From contig JAVBLU010000050.1 in the NCBI GenBank assembly GCA_031553225.1, positions 1-61,762 of the forward strand: DNA of 61,762 nucleotides. Direction: 5' to 3'. Positions 1-6,485 of the stretch are shown piece by piece. This DNA is from JAVBLU01 sp031553225 (lineage in GTDB: Bacteria > Bacillota > Clostridia > Christensenellales > UBA1750). Made by a program: the position numbers and the translations under genes. The notes under the pieces are model-generated. The model was not told the origin of the DNA, ran no database searches, and saw only the letters and a program-made list of their open reading frames with translations. Within the stretch, counting starts at the first letter, position 1. Every line of letters begins with the position of its first letter.

Positions 1-289
1 TATTCGTTCCGTCAAAATATCCATCTTCACCCCACCACAGCCCTTCAAGGGGAGGAACAACGTATTCAAAATAGCCTTTGGGCTGTGTTCCACTCATTTT
101 GCTCATTTTTATAGAATACGAAAGACCATATAGTATCTCCATTGCATTTTTATATGCTTCACAAGTATTTGGATTCCCTTTTCCATCTACTGCAATAAAA
201 ACCATTTCTGGCACATCAATTATGCTTGGTTTGGACTTAGGTAAATACAAATCTTTGTATTCTTTTTTATAATCACATGACCCTGCCAT
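1..289 (-). CDS. GyrI-like small-molecule-binding protein, 3' end cut off by the window edge
   Basis: The reading frame runs leftwards from an ATG at 289 off the window edge, giving 96 codons with no stop. It begins MAGSCDYKKEYKDLY and contains VPEMVFIAVDGKGNP, a pattern typical of stand-alone GyrI-like (SOUL/AraC effector-binding fold) proteins, which bind hydrophobic small molecules. GAAAGGAA lies just upstream of the ATG. The gene is strikingly AT-rich compared with the rest of the window and uses A/T-ending codons, so recent acquisition or a chimeric contig end is possible. The family call is from motif recognition only. The C-terminal half is missing. Confidence 0.75.
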   Translation of the reverse strand, partial: MAGSCDYKKEYKDLYLPKSKPSIIDVPEMVFIAVDGKGNPNTCEAYKNAMEILYGLSYSIKMSKMSGTQPKGYFEYVVPPLEGLWWGEDGYFDGTN

Positions 290-341
290 ATAAATCGTTC
301 CTTTCGTCCAAAATATAAATACTCTCCGTTAACAATATAAC

Positions 342-379
342 AAAAAACCGCTCAAGGTTCAAACCCTCTAAGCGGTTTT
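342..379 (-). terminator. Rho-independent terminator downstream of tRNA-Arg
   Basis: Read on the minus strand, AAAACCGCT and AGCGGTTTTTT form a stem around a loop of about 20 bases, ending in a T run. It lies 5 bases beyond the tRNA 3' end and would terminate the tRNA transcript. Confidence 0.75.
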
Positions 380-384
380 GGAAC

Positions 385-461
385 TGGCGCTCCCGGAGGG
401 ATTCGAACCCCCGGCCTGCGGTTTAGGAAACCGTCGCTCTATCCGTCTGAGCTACGGGAGC
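385..461 (-). tRNA. tRNA-Arg (anticodon CCT)
   Basis: The minus strand folds into a complete cloverleaf. The acceptor stem is GCTCCCG/CGGGAGC with G73 and an encoded CCA. The D-stem is GCTC/GAGC, the anticodon loop is TTCCTAA (anticodon CCT), and the T-loop is TTCGAAT. It reads AGG codons. There is one A-C mismatch at the bottom of the anticodon stem. It has its own promoter (472-500) and terminator (342-379). The AT-rich segment starts at its 3' end. Confidence 0.95.
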
Positions 462-471
462 GCGTGTACGT

Positions 472-500
472 ATTATCGCATAGGCATGGGCCCATGTCAA
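472..500 (-). promoter_or_regulatory. Sigma-A promoter of tRNA-Arg
   Basis: On the minus strand there is a perfect -35 TTGACA (500-495), a 17-base spacer and -10 GATAAT (477-472). Transcription would start a few bases before the mature tRNA 5' end at 461. Confidence 0.8.
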
Positions 501-520
501 TGAAAGGGCGGCGCCGGGCG

Positions 521-549
521 TTGCGAAAACGCGGCGCACGTGGTACAAC
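521..549 (+). promoter_or_regulatory. Putative promoter of the nitroreductase-GNAT pair
   Basis: TTGCGA (521-526), a 17-base spacer and TACAAC (544-549) lie about 50 bases before the nitroreductase start. The spacing is good and the hexamers are moderate. Confidence 0.4.
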
Positions 550-600
550 AATGGTGCGGGGAAGCGGCCGCAGAACACACCCCGCGGGAGATGGCGTTAC

Positions 601-1197
601 ATGTCCGATTTTTCTGTTTTTGAGGCGCGGCGCAGCGTGCGCCGGTTTACCGAGCAAAGCGTTCCGGAGGCACTGGTGGAGCGGCTGCTGCGCGACGCCA
701 TGGCCGCGCCCTCGGCCATGAACAAACAGCCCTGGGAGTTTGTGGTCGTGCGCGACCCCCTGCAGCTGCAGGCGGTGAAAAAATCGCTGCCCTACGCAGC
801 CTACAACGCCCCGCTCATCATCGCCGTGCTGGGCAACCAGAAGCGCTGCATGCCGGGCCTGCAATCGTTTTGGGTACAGGACTGTTCCGCCGCCATGCAA
901 AACCTGCTGCTCAGCGCGGCCATGAACGGCCTGGGCGCGGTGTGGTGCGGCGTGTATCCCGTGCAGGCGAACGTCGCGCGGGTGAGCGAGGTTCTGCGTC
1001 TGCCCGGCCACGTGCTGCCCCTTGGCGTCGCACTCGTCGGCTACCCGGACAAGCCGCCAGAGGCCCTCTCGCGCTACGACCAAAGCCGCGTCTTTCAGGA
1101 GGCATACCCGGGCGGGGGCGGCGGACGCCGCGGCAAGCGCCTCACGCAGCGGGCGGTGGAGGCCCTGCGCATCACGGCGCGGGAGGATGCGCCATGA
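601..1197 (+). CDS. Nitroreductase family protein
   Basis: A 198-residue FMN-dependent nitroreductase-fold protein. The N-terminus has the family signature (RRSVRRFTEQ, residues 10-19), followed by SAMNKQPWEF (about 39-48), which normally contacts FMN phosphate, and DCSAAMQNLLLSA and GLGAVWCGVYP in the dimer core. Members reduce nitroaromatics, quinones or flavins using NAD(P)H; the substrate cannot be assigned here. The ATG is preceded by GGGAGATGGC. The last codons overlap the GNAT start by ATGA, so the two genes are translationally coupled. The C-terminus has a short Gly/Arg-rich stretch before the end. Likely cytoplasmic. Confidence 0.9.
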   Translation: MSDFSVFEARRSVRRFTEQSVPEALVERLLRDAMAAPSAMNKQPWEFVVVRDPLQLQAVKKSLPYAAYNAPLIIAVLGNQKRCMPGLQSFWVQDCSAAMQNLLLSAAMNGLGAVWCGVYPVQANVARVSEVLRLPGHVLPLGVALVGYPDKPPEALSRYDQSRVFQEAYPGGGGGRRGKRLTQRAVEALRITAREDAP

Positions 1198-1736
1198 GCG
1201 GCCCGGCGGCGCGCTCCCGGCCCCATCTGGTCACCCTGGGCCCGCAGCATGAGAAAGCCTTTTTCGCTTACCTGGAGGAATACGCCCGCACCGGGGAACC
1301 CACGGCTCTGCCCGACGTGACCCCCGCCACCTACGGCATGTTTTTGCGCATGCTGCGCCGTCACCAGCGCGCCGCGCACATGCCCCCGTCCTTCTCGCCC
1401 TACCGGCGCTTCTTTTTGGCGAACGCCGACGAGAGCGCGCTTCTGGGCACCTGCACGTTCCGTTTTCTGCCCACCTACGACGTGGTCAACGAGGGCGGGC
1501 ACATCGGCTACGGCGTTGCGCCCTCTCAGCGCGGCCAGGGCTATGCCAAACTCATGTGCCGCAAGATGATCCGCTTTGGCCGCATACACGGCTACCGGCA
1601 TATCCTCATCACCTGCGACCTGGACAACCTCGCCTCCGCGCACGTGATCGAAGCCTGCGGCGGCGTGCTGGATGACATCCGTCCGATCCCCGGGCGGGCT
1701 CAGCCGAAAAAAAGATACTGGGTAAGCGAGCGGTAA
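1194..1736 (+). CDS. GNAT family N-acetyltransferase
   Basis: A 180-residue protein of the predicted-acetyltransferase type. The acetyl-CoA-binding motif A is GYGVAPSQRGQGYAK (about residues 108-122), followed by LITCDLDNLASAHVIEACGG, the usual beta5-alpha4 region ending in a bulky-residue/GG turn. The start is the ATG that overlaps the nitroreductase stop (ATGA). A longer reading frame begins at 870 but runs through the nitroreductase in another frame, so it was not used. Co-transcription with the nitroreductase suggests a shared detoxification role, but the acceptor substrate is unknown. Confidence 0.88.
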   Translation: MSGPAARSRPHLVTLGPQHEKAFFAYLEEYARTGEPTALPDVTPATYGMFLRMLRRHQRAAHMPPSFSPYRRFFLANADESALLGTCTFRFLPTYDVVNEGGHIGYGVAPSQRGQGYAKLMCRKMIRFGRIHGYRHILITCDLDNLASAHVIEACGGVLDDIRPIPGRAQPKKRYWVSER

Positions 1737-1825
1737 AAAGGGATGGCGCTACAGCTTGCCTAAAGGTTTTGGCCTTACAATCGTACCTGCGGCGCGATGC
1801 CGCAAATAGGATTGGAGGCGGTTTT

Positions 1826-2128
1826 ATGGCACAGGATACGATGAGGCGCAGGCGGACGCTTCGCACGGCGGTTGCGTGCGCGGCGGCCGCGGCGGTTTTG
1901 GCTGCGGGCCCGGCGCTCGCGGCCGGAGCGCTGAACGGTTCTCGGCAGATTGCGGCGCAACAGGGCGTTCACGCCGTCAACGTCGCGCCGCTGGGCACGG
2001 CGCAGGTGATGAACATCGTAAAGGACGGAATCCACGAGTACTCCCTGGACGGCGGGGCGACCTGGACGAAGGAACTGCCCGCCGGGTTTACGCTGGACGG
2101 CCGCGGCGATTTGCAGCGGATCAAGTGA
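1826..2128 (+). CDS. Small secreted protein preceding a two-component system
   Basis: A 100-residue protein with a clear Sec signal: an Arg-rich start (MRRRRTLR) and an Ala/Val-rich hydrophobic core ending at about residue 32 (AAGPALAAG). The mature part is about 68 residues and contains HEYSLDGGATWTKELPAGFTL, an Asp-box-like SxDxGxTW turn. No family is recognised. An upstream in-frame start at 1769 lacks a ribosome site; the chosen ATG follows GGAGGCGG. It lies 80 bases before the response regulator with the same orientation, so it may be a regulated target or an accessory sensor of that system (inference). A small GC hairpin lies between them at 2143-2170. Confidence 0.7.
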   Translation: MAQDTMRRRRTLRTAVACAAAAAVLAAGPALAAGALNGSRQIAAQQGVHAVNVAPLGTAQVMNIVKDGIHEYSLDGGATWTKELPAGFTLDGRGDLQRIK

Positions 2129-2208
2129 GCGGCGTGCATGAAGCGGCGAAGGGGCTGCCCCCTTTGCCGCTCCATGGGCAACAGGGCAGAAAAACGGGGG
2201 GCGATGGC

Positions 2209-2904
2209 GTGCGGGTGCTGCTGGTAGAGGACGAGGCGTCCATCGCCGAGGCGCTGGCCGCCGTACTGCGCAGGAACCATTACAGCGTGGATACGGCGTG
2301 CGAGGGCGCGTACGGCTTGGACTGCGCGCGCTCGGGCATCTACGACGCGGTGATTCTGGACGTTATGCTGCCCGAAATGGACGGGCTGAGCGTGCTGCGC
2401 GCCCTGCGGGGCGAAGGCTCAGCCGTTTCCGTGCTGCTGCTGACGGCGCGGGACGCGCCGGGCGACAAGGTGGCCGGGCTGGACGCGGGCGCGGACGACT
2501 ACCTGGCCAAGCCCTTTCATGCCGAGGAGCTGATGGCCCGCCTGCGCGCGCTCGCCCGCCGCCCGCCAAGGCTTCAGCAGGGCGGGGTGCTGCGGCTGGG
2601 CGACACGGCCCTTCATCCGGAAGCGCTGCTTCTGTGCTGCGGGGCGGCGCGCTGTCAGCTGCCGCTGAAGGAGGCGCAGCTGCTCGAGCTGTTGCTGCGG
2701 CGGCCGGGCAGAACCGTGTCCAAGGAGGACATCATCCAAAGGCTGTGGGGCTTTGACACGGACGCGGAGGACGGCCGCGTGGAGACGCACGTCTCCCTGC
2801 TGCGCAAAACCCTGCGGCGCGCGGGGTCCGGCGCGTCCATCCGCACCGTGCGCGGCGTGGGCTACGTGCTGGAGGCGGGCATGAGCGGGCCGGCGCATGT
2901 TTAA
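2209..2904 (+). CDS. OmpR/PhoB-family response regulator
   Basis: A 231-residue response regulator. The receiver domain (1-115) has the acidic pair E7-D8, phospho-acceptor D51 (ILDVMLPEMDG), T79 in LLLTA and K101 (AKPF). The C-terminal winged helix (about 125-225) ends in the typical TVRGVGYVLE. The start is a GTG after GGGGGGCGATG; the frame is open further upstream but without receiver homology. Its end overlaps the kinase start by 8 bases. It acts as a cytoplasmic transcription factor phosphorylated by the adjacent kinase. The regulon is unknown; the upstream small secreted protein is a candidate. Confidence 0.93.
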   Translation: MRVLLVEDEASIAEALAAVLRRNHYSVDTACEGAYGLDCARSGIYDAVILDVMLPEMDGLSVLRALRGEGSAVSVLLLTARDAPGDKVAGLDAGADDYLAKPFHAEELMARLRALARRPPRLQQGGVLRLGDTALHPEALLLCCGAARCQLPLKEAQLLELLLRRPGRTVSKEDIIQRLWGFDTDAEDGRVETHVSLLRKTLRRAGSGASIRTVRGVGYVLEAGMSGPAHV

Positions 2905-4126
2905 AAAGCTGCGCAATCGGTTCCTTCTTTTGAACATGCTGGCCGTAACGCTGGTGACAGCCCTGGCCTTCGCGGCGGTGTACCGCTCCACGAGCGGCAA
3001 CATACAGTTCACCAACGCCCGAACGCTGGCCGACGTGCTCCGGGGCGGCGCGGTGTCCTCGCTCACGCTGCGCAACGACCTGACCGGCAGCGTGTCGGCC
3101 TATGTCGCACCGGGCGGAGGGTACTCCTTTACGCTGGAGACGGACGATGGCGGGCGGCTCACGGCGGTGCGCTCGCAGTGCGGGCTTGCAGGCGAGGAGT
3201 ACCAAAGGGCCGCCGCCTTTGCGCTATCGGGGGCGGCGGGAACCATAACGCTGGGCGGGCGGGCGTGGGCGGCGGCGCGCCAGCGCACGGACGCGGGCTA
3301 CCTGGTCGCCTGCCTGGACGTGACGCAGTCGCAGGCCATGCTGCGCAGCCTAACGACCACGCTGCTTGCGGTAGCGGCGATCATGCTGCTCTTTCTGCTG
3401 CTCGTGTGCACCTTCTTCGCCAACCGGGCCATCGCGCCCCTGCGCGAAGCGTTTAACAAGCAGCGGCGGTTCGTTGCGGACGCCTCGCACGAGCTGAAAA
3501 CGCCGCTGTCCATCATAACAGCGAACTATGACGCGCTGCTGGCGCACCGGGAGGAAACGATCGACAGCCAGATGCGCTGGCTTACCCACCTGCGTCAGGG
3601 CACGGACCGCATGACCCGGCTGACGGGCGACCTGCTGACGCTGGCCAAGCTGGAGGAGCGGACGCAAGCGCGGGTGAAGGCTCCGTTCGACATGAGCTGC
3701 GAGGTGCGGGAATGCGCCGCGTCCTTTGAAGGGGCGATGGCGGGCCGGGCGATCCGCCTTATGCTGGACATTGCGCCGGACGTGCGCGTGACGGGCGAAC
3801 GCGCCGGGGTGCGGCAGGTGGCGGACATTTTGCTGGACAACGCCTTGAAGTACGCGGACGAGGGCGGCCAGGTGCGCGTAGCGCTGCGGGCGGGCAGGCG
3901 GGAGGCGGCGCTGAGGGTGGCGAACACCGGCCCGGGCATACCCAGGGGCGATTTGCCCCGCGTGTTCGAGCGCTTTTACCGCGCCGATACCGCGCGCGCT
4001 TGGGCAAGCGCCGGGCACGGGCTGGGGCTGGCCATCGCCAAGGCGGCCGCGGACGGCTTTGGCGGGCGGCTGACGGCGGACAGCGCGGACGGCTGGACGA
4101 CCTTCACCCTAACGGTGGGGCTTTAG
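2897..4126 (+). CDS. Membrane sensor histidine kinase
   Basis: A 409-residue HisKA/HATPase kinase. TM1 is at about 10-30, an extracytoplasmic sensor region of about 120 residues spans 31-152, and TM2 is at about 154-175. The H-box is RRFVADASHELKTPLSII with phospho-His H198. It also has an N-box (DILLDNALKYA), G1 NTGPGIP, F-box FERFYRAD and G2 GHGLGLAIAK. There is no obvious full HAMP domain, only a short linker (NRAIAPLREAF) before the H-box. It pairs with the overlapping response regulator. The signal is unknown. Confidence 0.93.
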   Translation: MFKKLRNRFLLLNMLAVTLVTALAFAAVYRSTSGNIQFTNARTLADVLRGGAVSSLTLRNDLTGSVSAYVAPGGGYSFTLETDDGGRLTAVRSQCGLAGEEYQRAAAFALSGAAGTITLGGRAWAAARQRTDAGYLVACLDVTQSQAMLRSLTTTLLAVAAIMLLFLLLVCTFFANRAIAPLREAFNKQRRFVADASHELKTPLSIITANYDALLAHREETIDSQMRWLTHLRQGTDRMTRLTGDLLTLAKLEERTQARVKAPFDMSCEVRECAASFEGAMAGRAIRLMLDIAPDVRVTGERAGVRQVADILLDNALKYADEGGQVRVALRAGRREAALRVANTGPGIPRGDLPRVFERFYRADTARAWASAGHGLGLAIAKAAADGFGGRLTADSADGWTTFTLTVGL

Positions 4127-4141
4127 AGAGGACGATGACAA

Positions 4142-4918
4142 ATGGTGATTGACGATACGATCGTGCGGGCCTACCTGGCGGGCGCCGACCCGGCGGAGTA
4201 CGCGGGCAGCTGGGTGTTTTCCGCGCTCGGCCGGGGGGATGTGTTCGCGCCGCCCGACCCGGCGCACCGCGCTTGGGTTGCGCAGCTGAGCCGGAAGCTG
4301 CAGGCGCAGATTTCCGCCTTTGCCGTGCGCAACGAGGGGCACGTGCGCGCGCTCTTCCCGGAGTTTGGCCGCCTGGCCGCGGAGTTTACCGTGATGCTCG
4401 CGGTGGGCTTTCCCGACCCGTACGACGCCATGATGCTCACCGCGCAGGACGGCCGTCCCCGCGTCGTGTTCGACCTGATCCGCTTTGGGCAGGCCGCGCT
4501 GCGCGAAGGGTACTCCTGCCACGGCGTGCTCACGCACGAGCTGCTGCACATCGCCCTGCATGAGCGCTTCCCCGAGCCGGAAGCGGCCGCCTACGAGGAG
4601 CGGCTGGACTACATCGTCTTCGACGAGGGCTTCGCGCACGCGCTGTCCTACCGTGAAGGGCTTGCCGGCTTTACCATGGACGATCAGCTGCGCGCGCGGT
4701 ATGCCAGCGCCCGGGCGGCCCTTGCCAGGGCGCTTGCCGAAAGCGACCCCGCGCGGCAGGAGGCATGCCTTGAGCGCGCCGACACCTCGCCGGATTTTTG
4801 GGCGAAGTTCGGGTCCATCAGCGGCATGTGCTACGTGCTGGCGCATGAAGCGCAGATGCCCGCCTTGCTGAAGGCGGGCTACCGGGGGTTTGCGCGCAAG
4901 GTGCTGGCGGACGGCTAG
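4142..4918 (+). CDS. Putative gluzincin-like zinc hydrolase
   Basis: A 258-residue protein with no signal peptide. Its centre reads THELLHIALHE (about residues 131-141), an HExxH-type zinc motif (HELLH), and FDEGFAHAL lies about 25 residues later, supplying a Glu as possible third ligand. This arrangement (HExxH...E) is that of gluzincin peptidases, but the exact family was not recognised. It follows the kinase by 15 bases and may be co-transcribed. Its last 4 bases overlap the convergent ogt-like gene. Function is inferred from the metal motif alone. Confidence 0.65.
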   Translation: MVIDDTIVRAYLAGADPAEYAGSWVFSALGRGDVFAPPDPAHRAWVAQLSRKLQAQISAFAVRNEGHVRALFPEFGRLAAEFTVMLAVGFPDPYDAMMLTAQDGRPRVVFDLIRFGQAALREGYSCHGVLTHELLHIALHERFPEPEAAAYEERLDYIVFDEGFAHALSYREGLAGFTMDDQLRARYASARAALARALAESDPARQEACLERADTSPDFWAKFGSISGMCYVLAHEAQMPALLKAGYRGFARKVLADG

Positions 4919-5397
4919 GCGCGCCGCTCCAGGTTAAGCAGGAAAATCTTCTTGTCCACGCCGCCCGCGTAGCCCGTCAGGCTCCCGTCTGCGCCCACCA
5001 CGCGGTGGCAGGGGATGAACAGCGAGATGGGGTTTCGCCCCACCGCGCCGCCCACCGCGCGGGACGCGGCGACGCCCCCGGAAAGCTGCAGGGCGATGTC
5101 GCCGTAGGTGGTCGTCCGCCCGTAGGGAATGCGCAGGAGCGCCGCCCACACCTCCTGCCGGAAGGGGCTGCCCGCGGGCGAAAGACGCGGCGCGGGGCCG
5201 GGGTCGCGCCCGGCAAAGTAGGCGGACAGCCACGCCCTGGCCTGTGCAAATACCGGCGCGTCGCCCGGCCGGGCATCCGGCGGGAGGGTCGCGCCGAAGT
5301 ACTTCTGCCCGAAAAGCCAAAGCCCCGTGAGGCTTTCGCCTTCGCAGGCCAGCGTGAGCCGCCCCACGGGCGACTCCATTTCATGGATGAAGGTCAT
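4915..5397 (-). CDS. ogt: Methylated-DNA--protein-cysteine methyltransferase
   Basis: A 160-residue O6-alkylguanine-DNA alkyltransferase. The suicidal acceptor Cys lies in NPISLFIPCHRVVG. The C-terminal module also has FRQEVWAALLRIPYGRTTTYGDIA, containing the DNA-recognition Arg region. It removes O6-methyl groups from guanine by irreversible transfer. Starting at ATG 5397 gives a normal N-terminus (MTFIHEMESPVGRLTL); an earlier start at 5493 would only extend it into the Ada gene. It overlaps that gene by 17 bases, so the pair equals an Ada protein divided into two polypeptides. Confidence 0.93.
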   Translation of the reverse strand: MTFIHEMESPVGRLTLACEGESLTGLWLFGQKYFGATLPPDARPGDAPVFAQARAWLSAYFAGRDPGPAPRLSPAGSPFRQEVWAALLRIPYGRTTTYGDIALQLSGGVAASRAVGGAVGRNPISLFIPCHRVVGADGSLTGYAGGVDKKIFLLNLERRA

Positions 5398-5956
5398 CCG
5401 CCATCCCCGCCTTTGCATGCATTCTGCGAAACCGCGCGGGCGGCACGCCCGCGTGCGCCCGAAAGGCGCGGTAAAAGGCCGACAGGCTGCCAAACCCTGC
5501 CGCCTCGGCCACCTGATCGACGTTGAGGGCCGAGAGCTCCAGCAACGCCCGCGCGCGCTCCATGCGCCGCCGGGCGGTGTACGCCGTCATGCCCGTGCCG
5601 TAGCGCAGCCGGAAGATCTCGTCCAACCGGCGGCGCGTAAGGCCCAGGCCGCCAAGCGCAAGACGCAGCCCCGCCGCGTCGCCAAAGCCGCCGTCGATGG
5701 CGGCTTTGGCCTTTTCCGCGATCTCCAGGTCGGGCCGATAGGCGGAAAGTTCCGGTCGGCAGCGCTTGCAGGGCCGAAAGCCCGCGGCCTGCGCCTGCGC
5801 GGCCGTATGAAAGAAGCAAACGCGCGCGCGGTTTGGCGTTTTGGACTTGCAGGACGGGCGGCAGAATACGCCCGTGGAGCGCACCGCGTACACGAACGCG
5901 CCGTCCATGGCCGCGTCGCACGCGCAAACCGCCGCCCAGCGCGCTTCCTCGTCCAC
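5381..5956 (-). CDS. ada: Ada-type metal-binding/AraC regulator (N-terminal half of Ada)
   Basis: A 191-residue protein equal to the N-terminal half of Ada. The zinc-binding methylphosphotriester acceptor domain spans residues 1-75, with FCRPSCKSK and FRPCKRCRPE supplying four Cys ligands. An AraC-type HTH follows at about 85-180 (LDEIFRLRYGTGMTAY, VAEAAGFGSLSAFYRAF). In Ada, methyl transfer from a phosphotriester to the first Cys turns the protein into a transcriptional activator; here it would control itself and the overlapping ogt. The split organisation is known in several Firmicutes. A possible -10 (TATGAT) lies at 6031-6026 on the minus strand. Confidence 0.9.
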   Translation of the reverse strand: MDEEARWAAVCACDAAMDGAFVYAVRSTGVFCRPSCKSKTPNRARVCFFHTAAQAQAAGFRPCKRCRPELSAYRPDLEIAEKAKAAIDGGFGDAAGLRLALGGLGLTRRRLDEIFRLRYGTGMTAYTARRRMERARALLELSALNVDQVAEAAGFGSLSAFYRAFRAHAGVPPARFRRMHAKAGMADDLHP

Positions 5957-5976
5957 ACGTCCGCCCCCTTCCCCGC

Positions 5977-6009
5977 CCGGGTACCCGCGGCTCCGCCGCG
6001 GGCACCCGG
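5977..6009. other. Strong GC-rich hairpin between the M15 peptidase and ada
   Basis: Arms CCGGGTACCCGCGG (5977-5990) and CCGCGGGCACCCGG (5996-6009) pair over 13 of 14 positions around a 5-base loop. There is no T run on either strand. It could act as a transcription barrier or an mRNA-stabilising structure between two minus-strand transcription units. Confidence 0.5.
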
Positions 6010-6055
6010 TTTCGCCGACGGATCCATCATAGCAGAAACCGCTGCAAATTTCTTC

Positions 6056-6472
6056 TCATTTTCGCATGTTCAATTGCCTTGCGCCGGACGTTCTGCCGGG
6101 CGGCAGCTCCAGGTGGCAGCACCATCCCTCGGCCGATGAAACCCGCAGGGGCGCGCCGCGCGAGCGGCACAGCGCGGCAAGGGCGCGGGCAATGTCGGCG
6201 GGCGCGCGGCCTTCGGCGGCCAGGTCAACGGCCCGGCCCTGGGTGTGGGGGCCGGCCGGAACGCCCGTCAGGCGCCGGTTATAGGCGGGGGTGCGGTAGC
6301 CCGACAGCACGATAAGGCGGCTGCCCAGGGCCTCGCACAGGTCGTCGAGCAACTCCGGCAGGCGCGGATCCAGGTACAGGCGATCCGCGCCGTCCGGGCT
6401 GGCAAATTCCCGGGCCAAAAAGTAGCGCCCTACGCGCGCCCGGCCCTGCGCTGCGGCGGAATACCACGGCAT
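6056..6472 (-). CDS. Peptidase M15-family (YcbK-like) peptidoglycan peptidase
   Basis: A 138-residue single-domain M15 peptidase. The zinc motif is GPHTQGRAVD (H76 and D83), the upstream substrate-site pattern is LIVLSGYRTPAYNRRL (54-69), and the C-terminal ligand is H120 (CHLEL). Such domains are D,D- or L,D-carboxypeptidases, or phage endolysin modules that cut peptide stems of peptidoglycan. There is no signal peptide. It is the last of three minus-strand genes with tail-like proteins upstream (14-base gap), so a tail-associated lysin role is more likely than housekeeping wall recycling (inference). Confidence 0.82.
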   Translation of the reverse strand: MPWYSAAAQGRARVGRYFLAREFASPDGADRLYLDPRLPELLDDLCEALGSRLIVLSGYRTPAYNRRLTGVPAGPHTQGRAVDLAAEGRAPADIARALAALCRSRGAPLRVSSAEGWCCHLELPPGRTSGARQLNMRK

Positions 6473-6485
6473 GCGCCCGCCTCCC

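Noticed and set aside
78..272. A 64-codon plus-strand reading frame in the AT-rich left end
   Set aside because: The opposite strand encodes a recognisable GyrI-like protein with a ribosome site across the same bases; the plus frame has no ribosome site.
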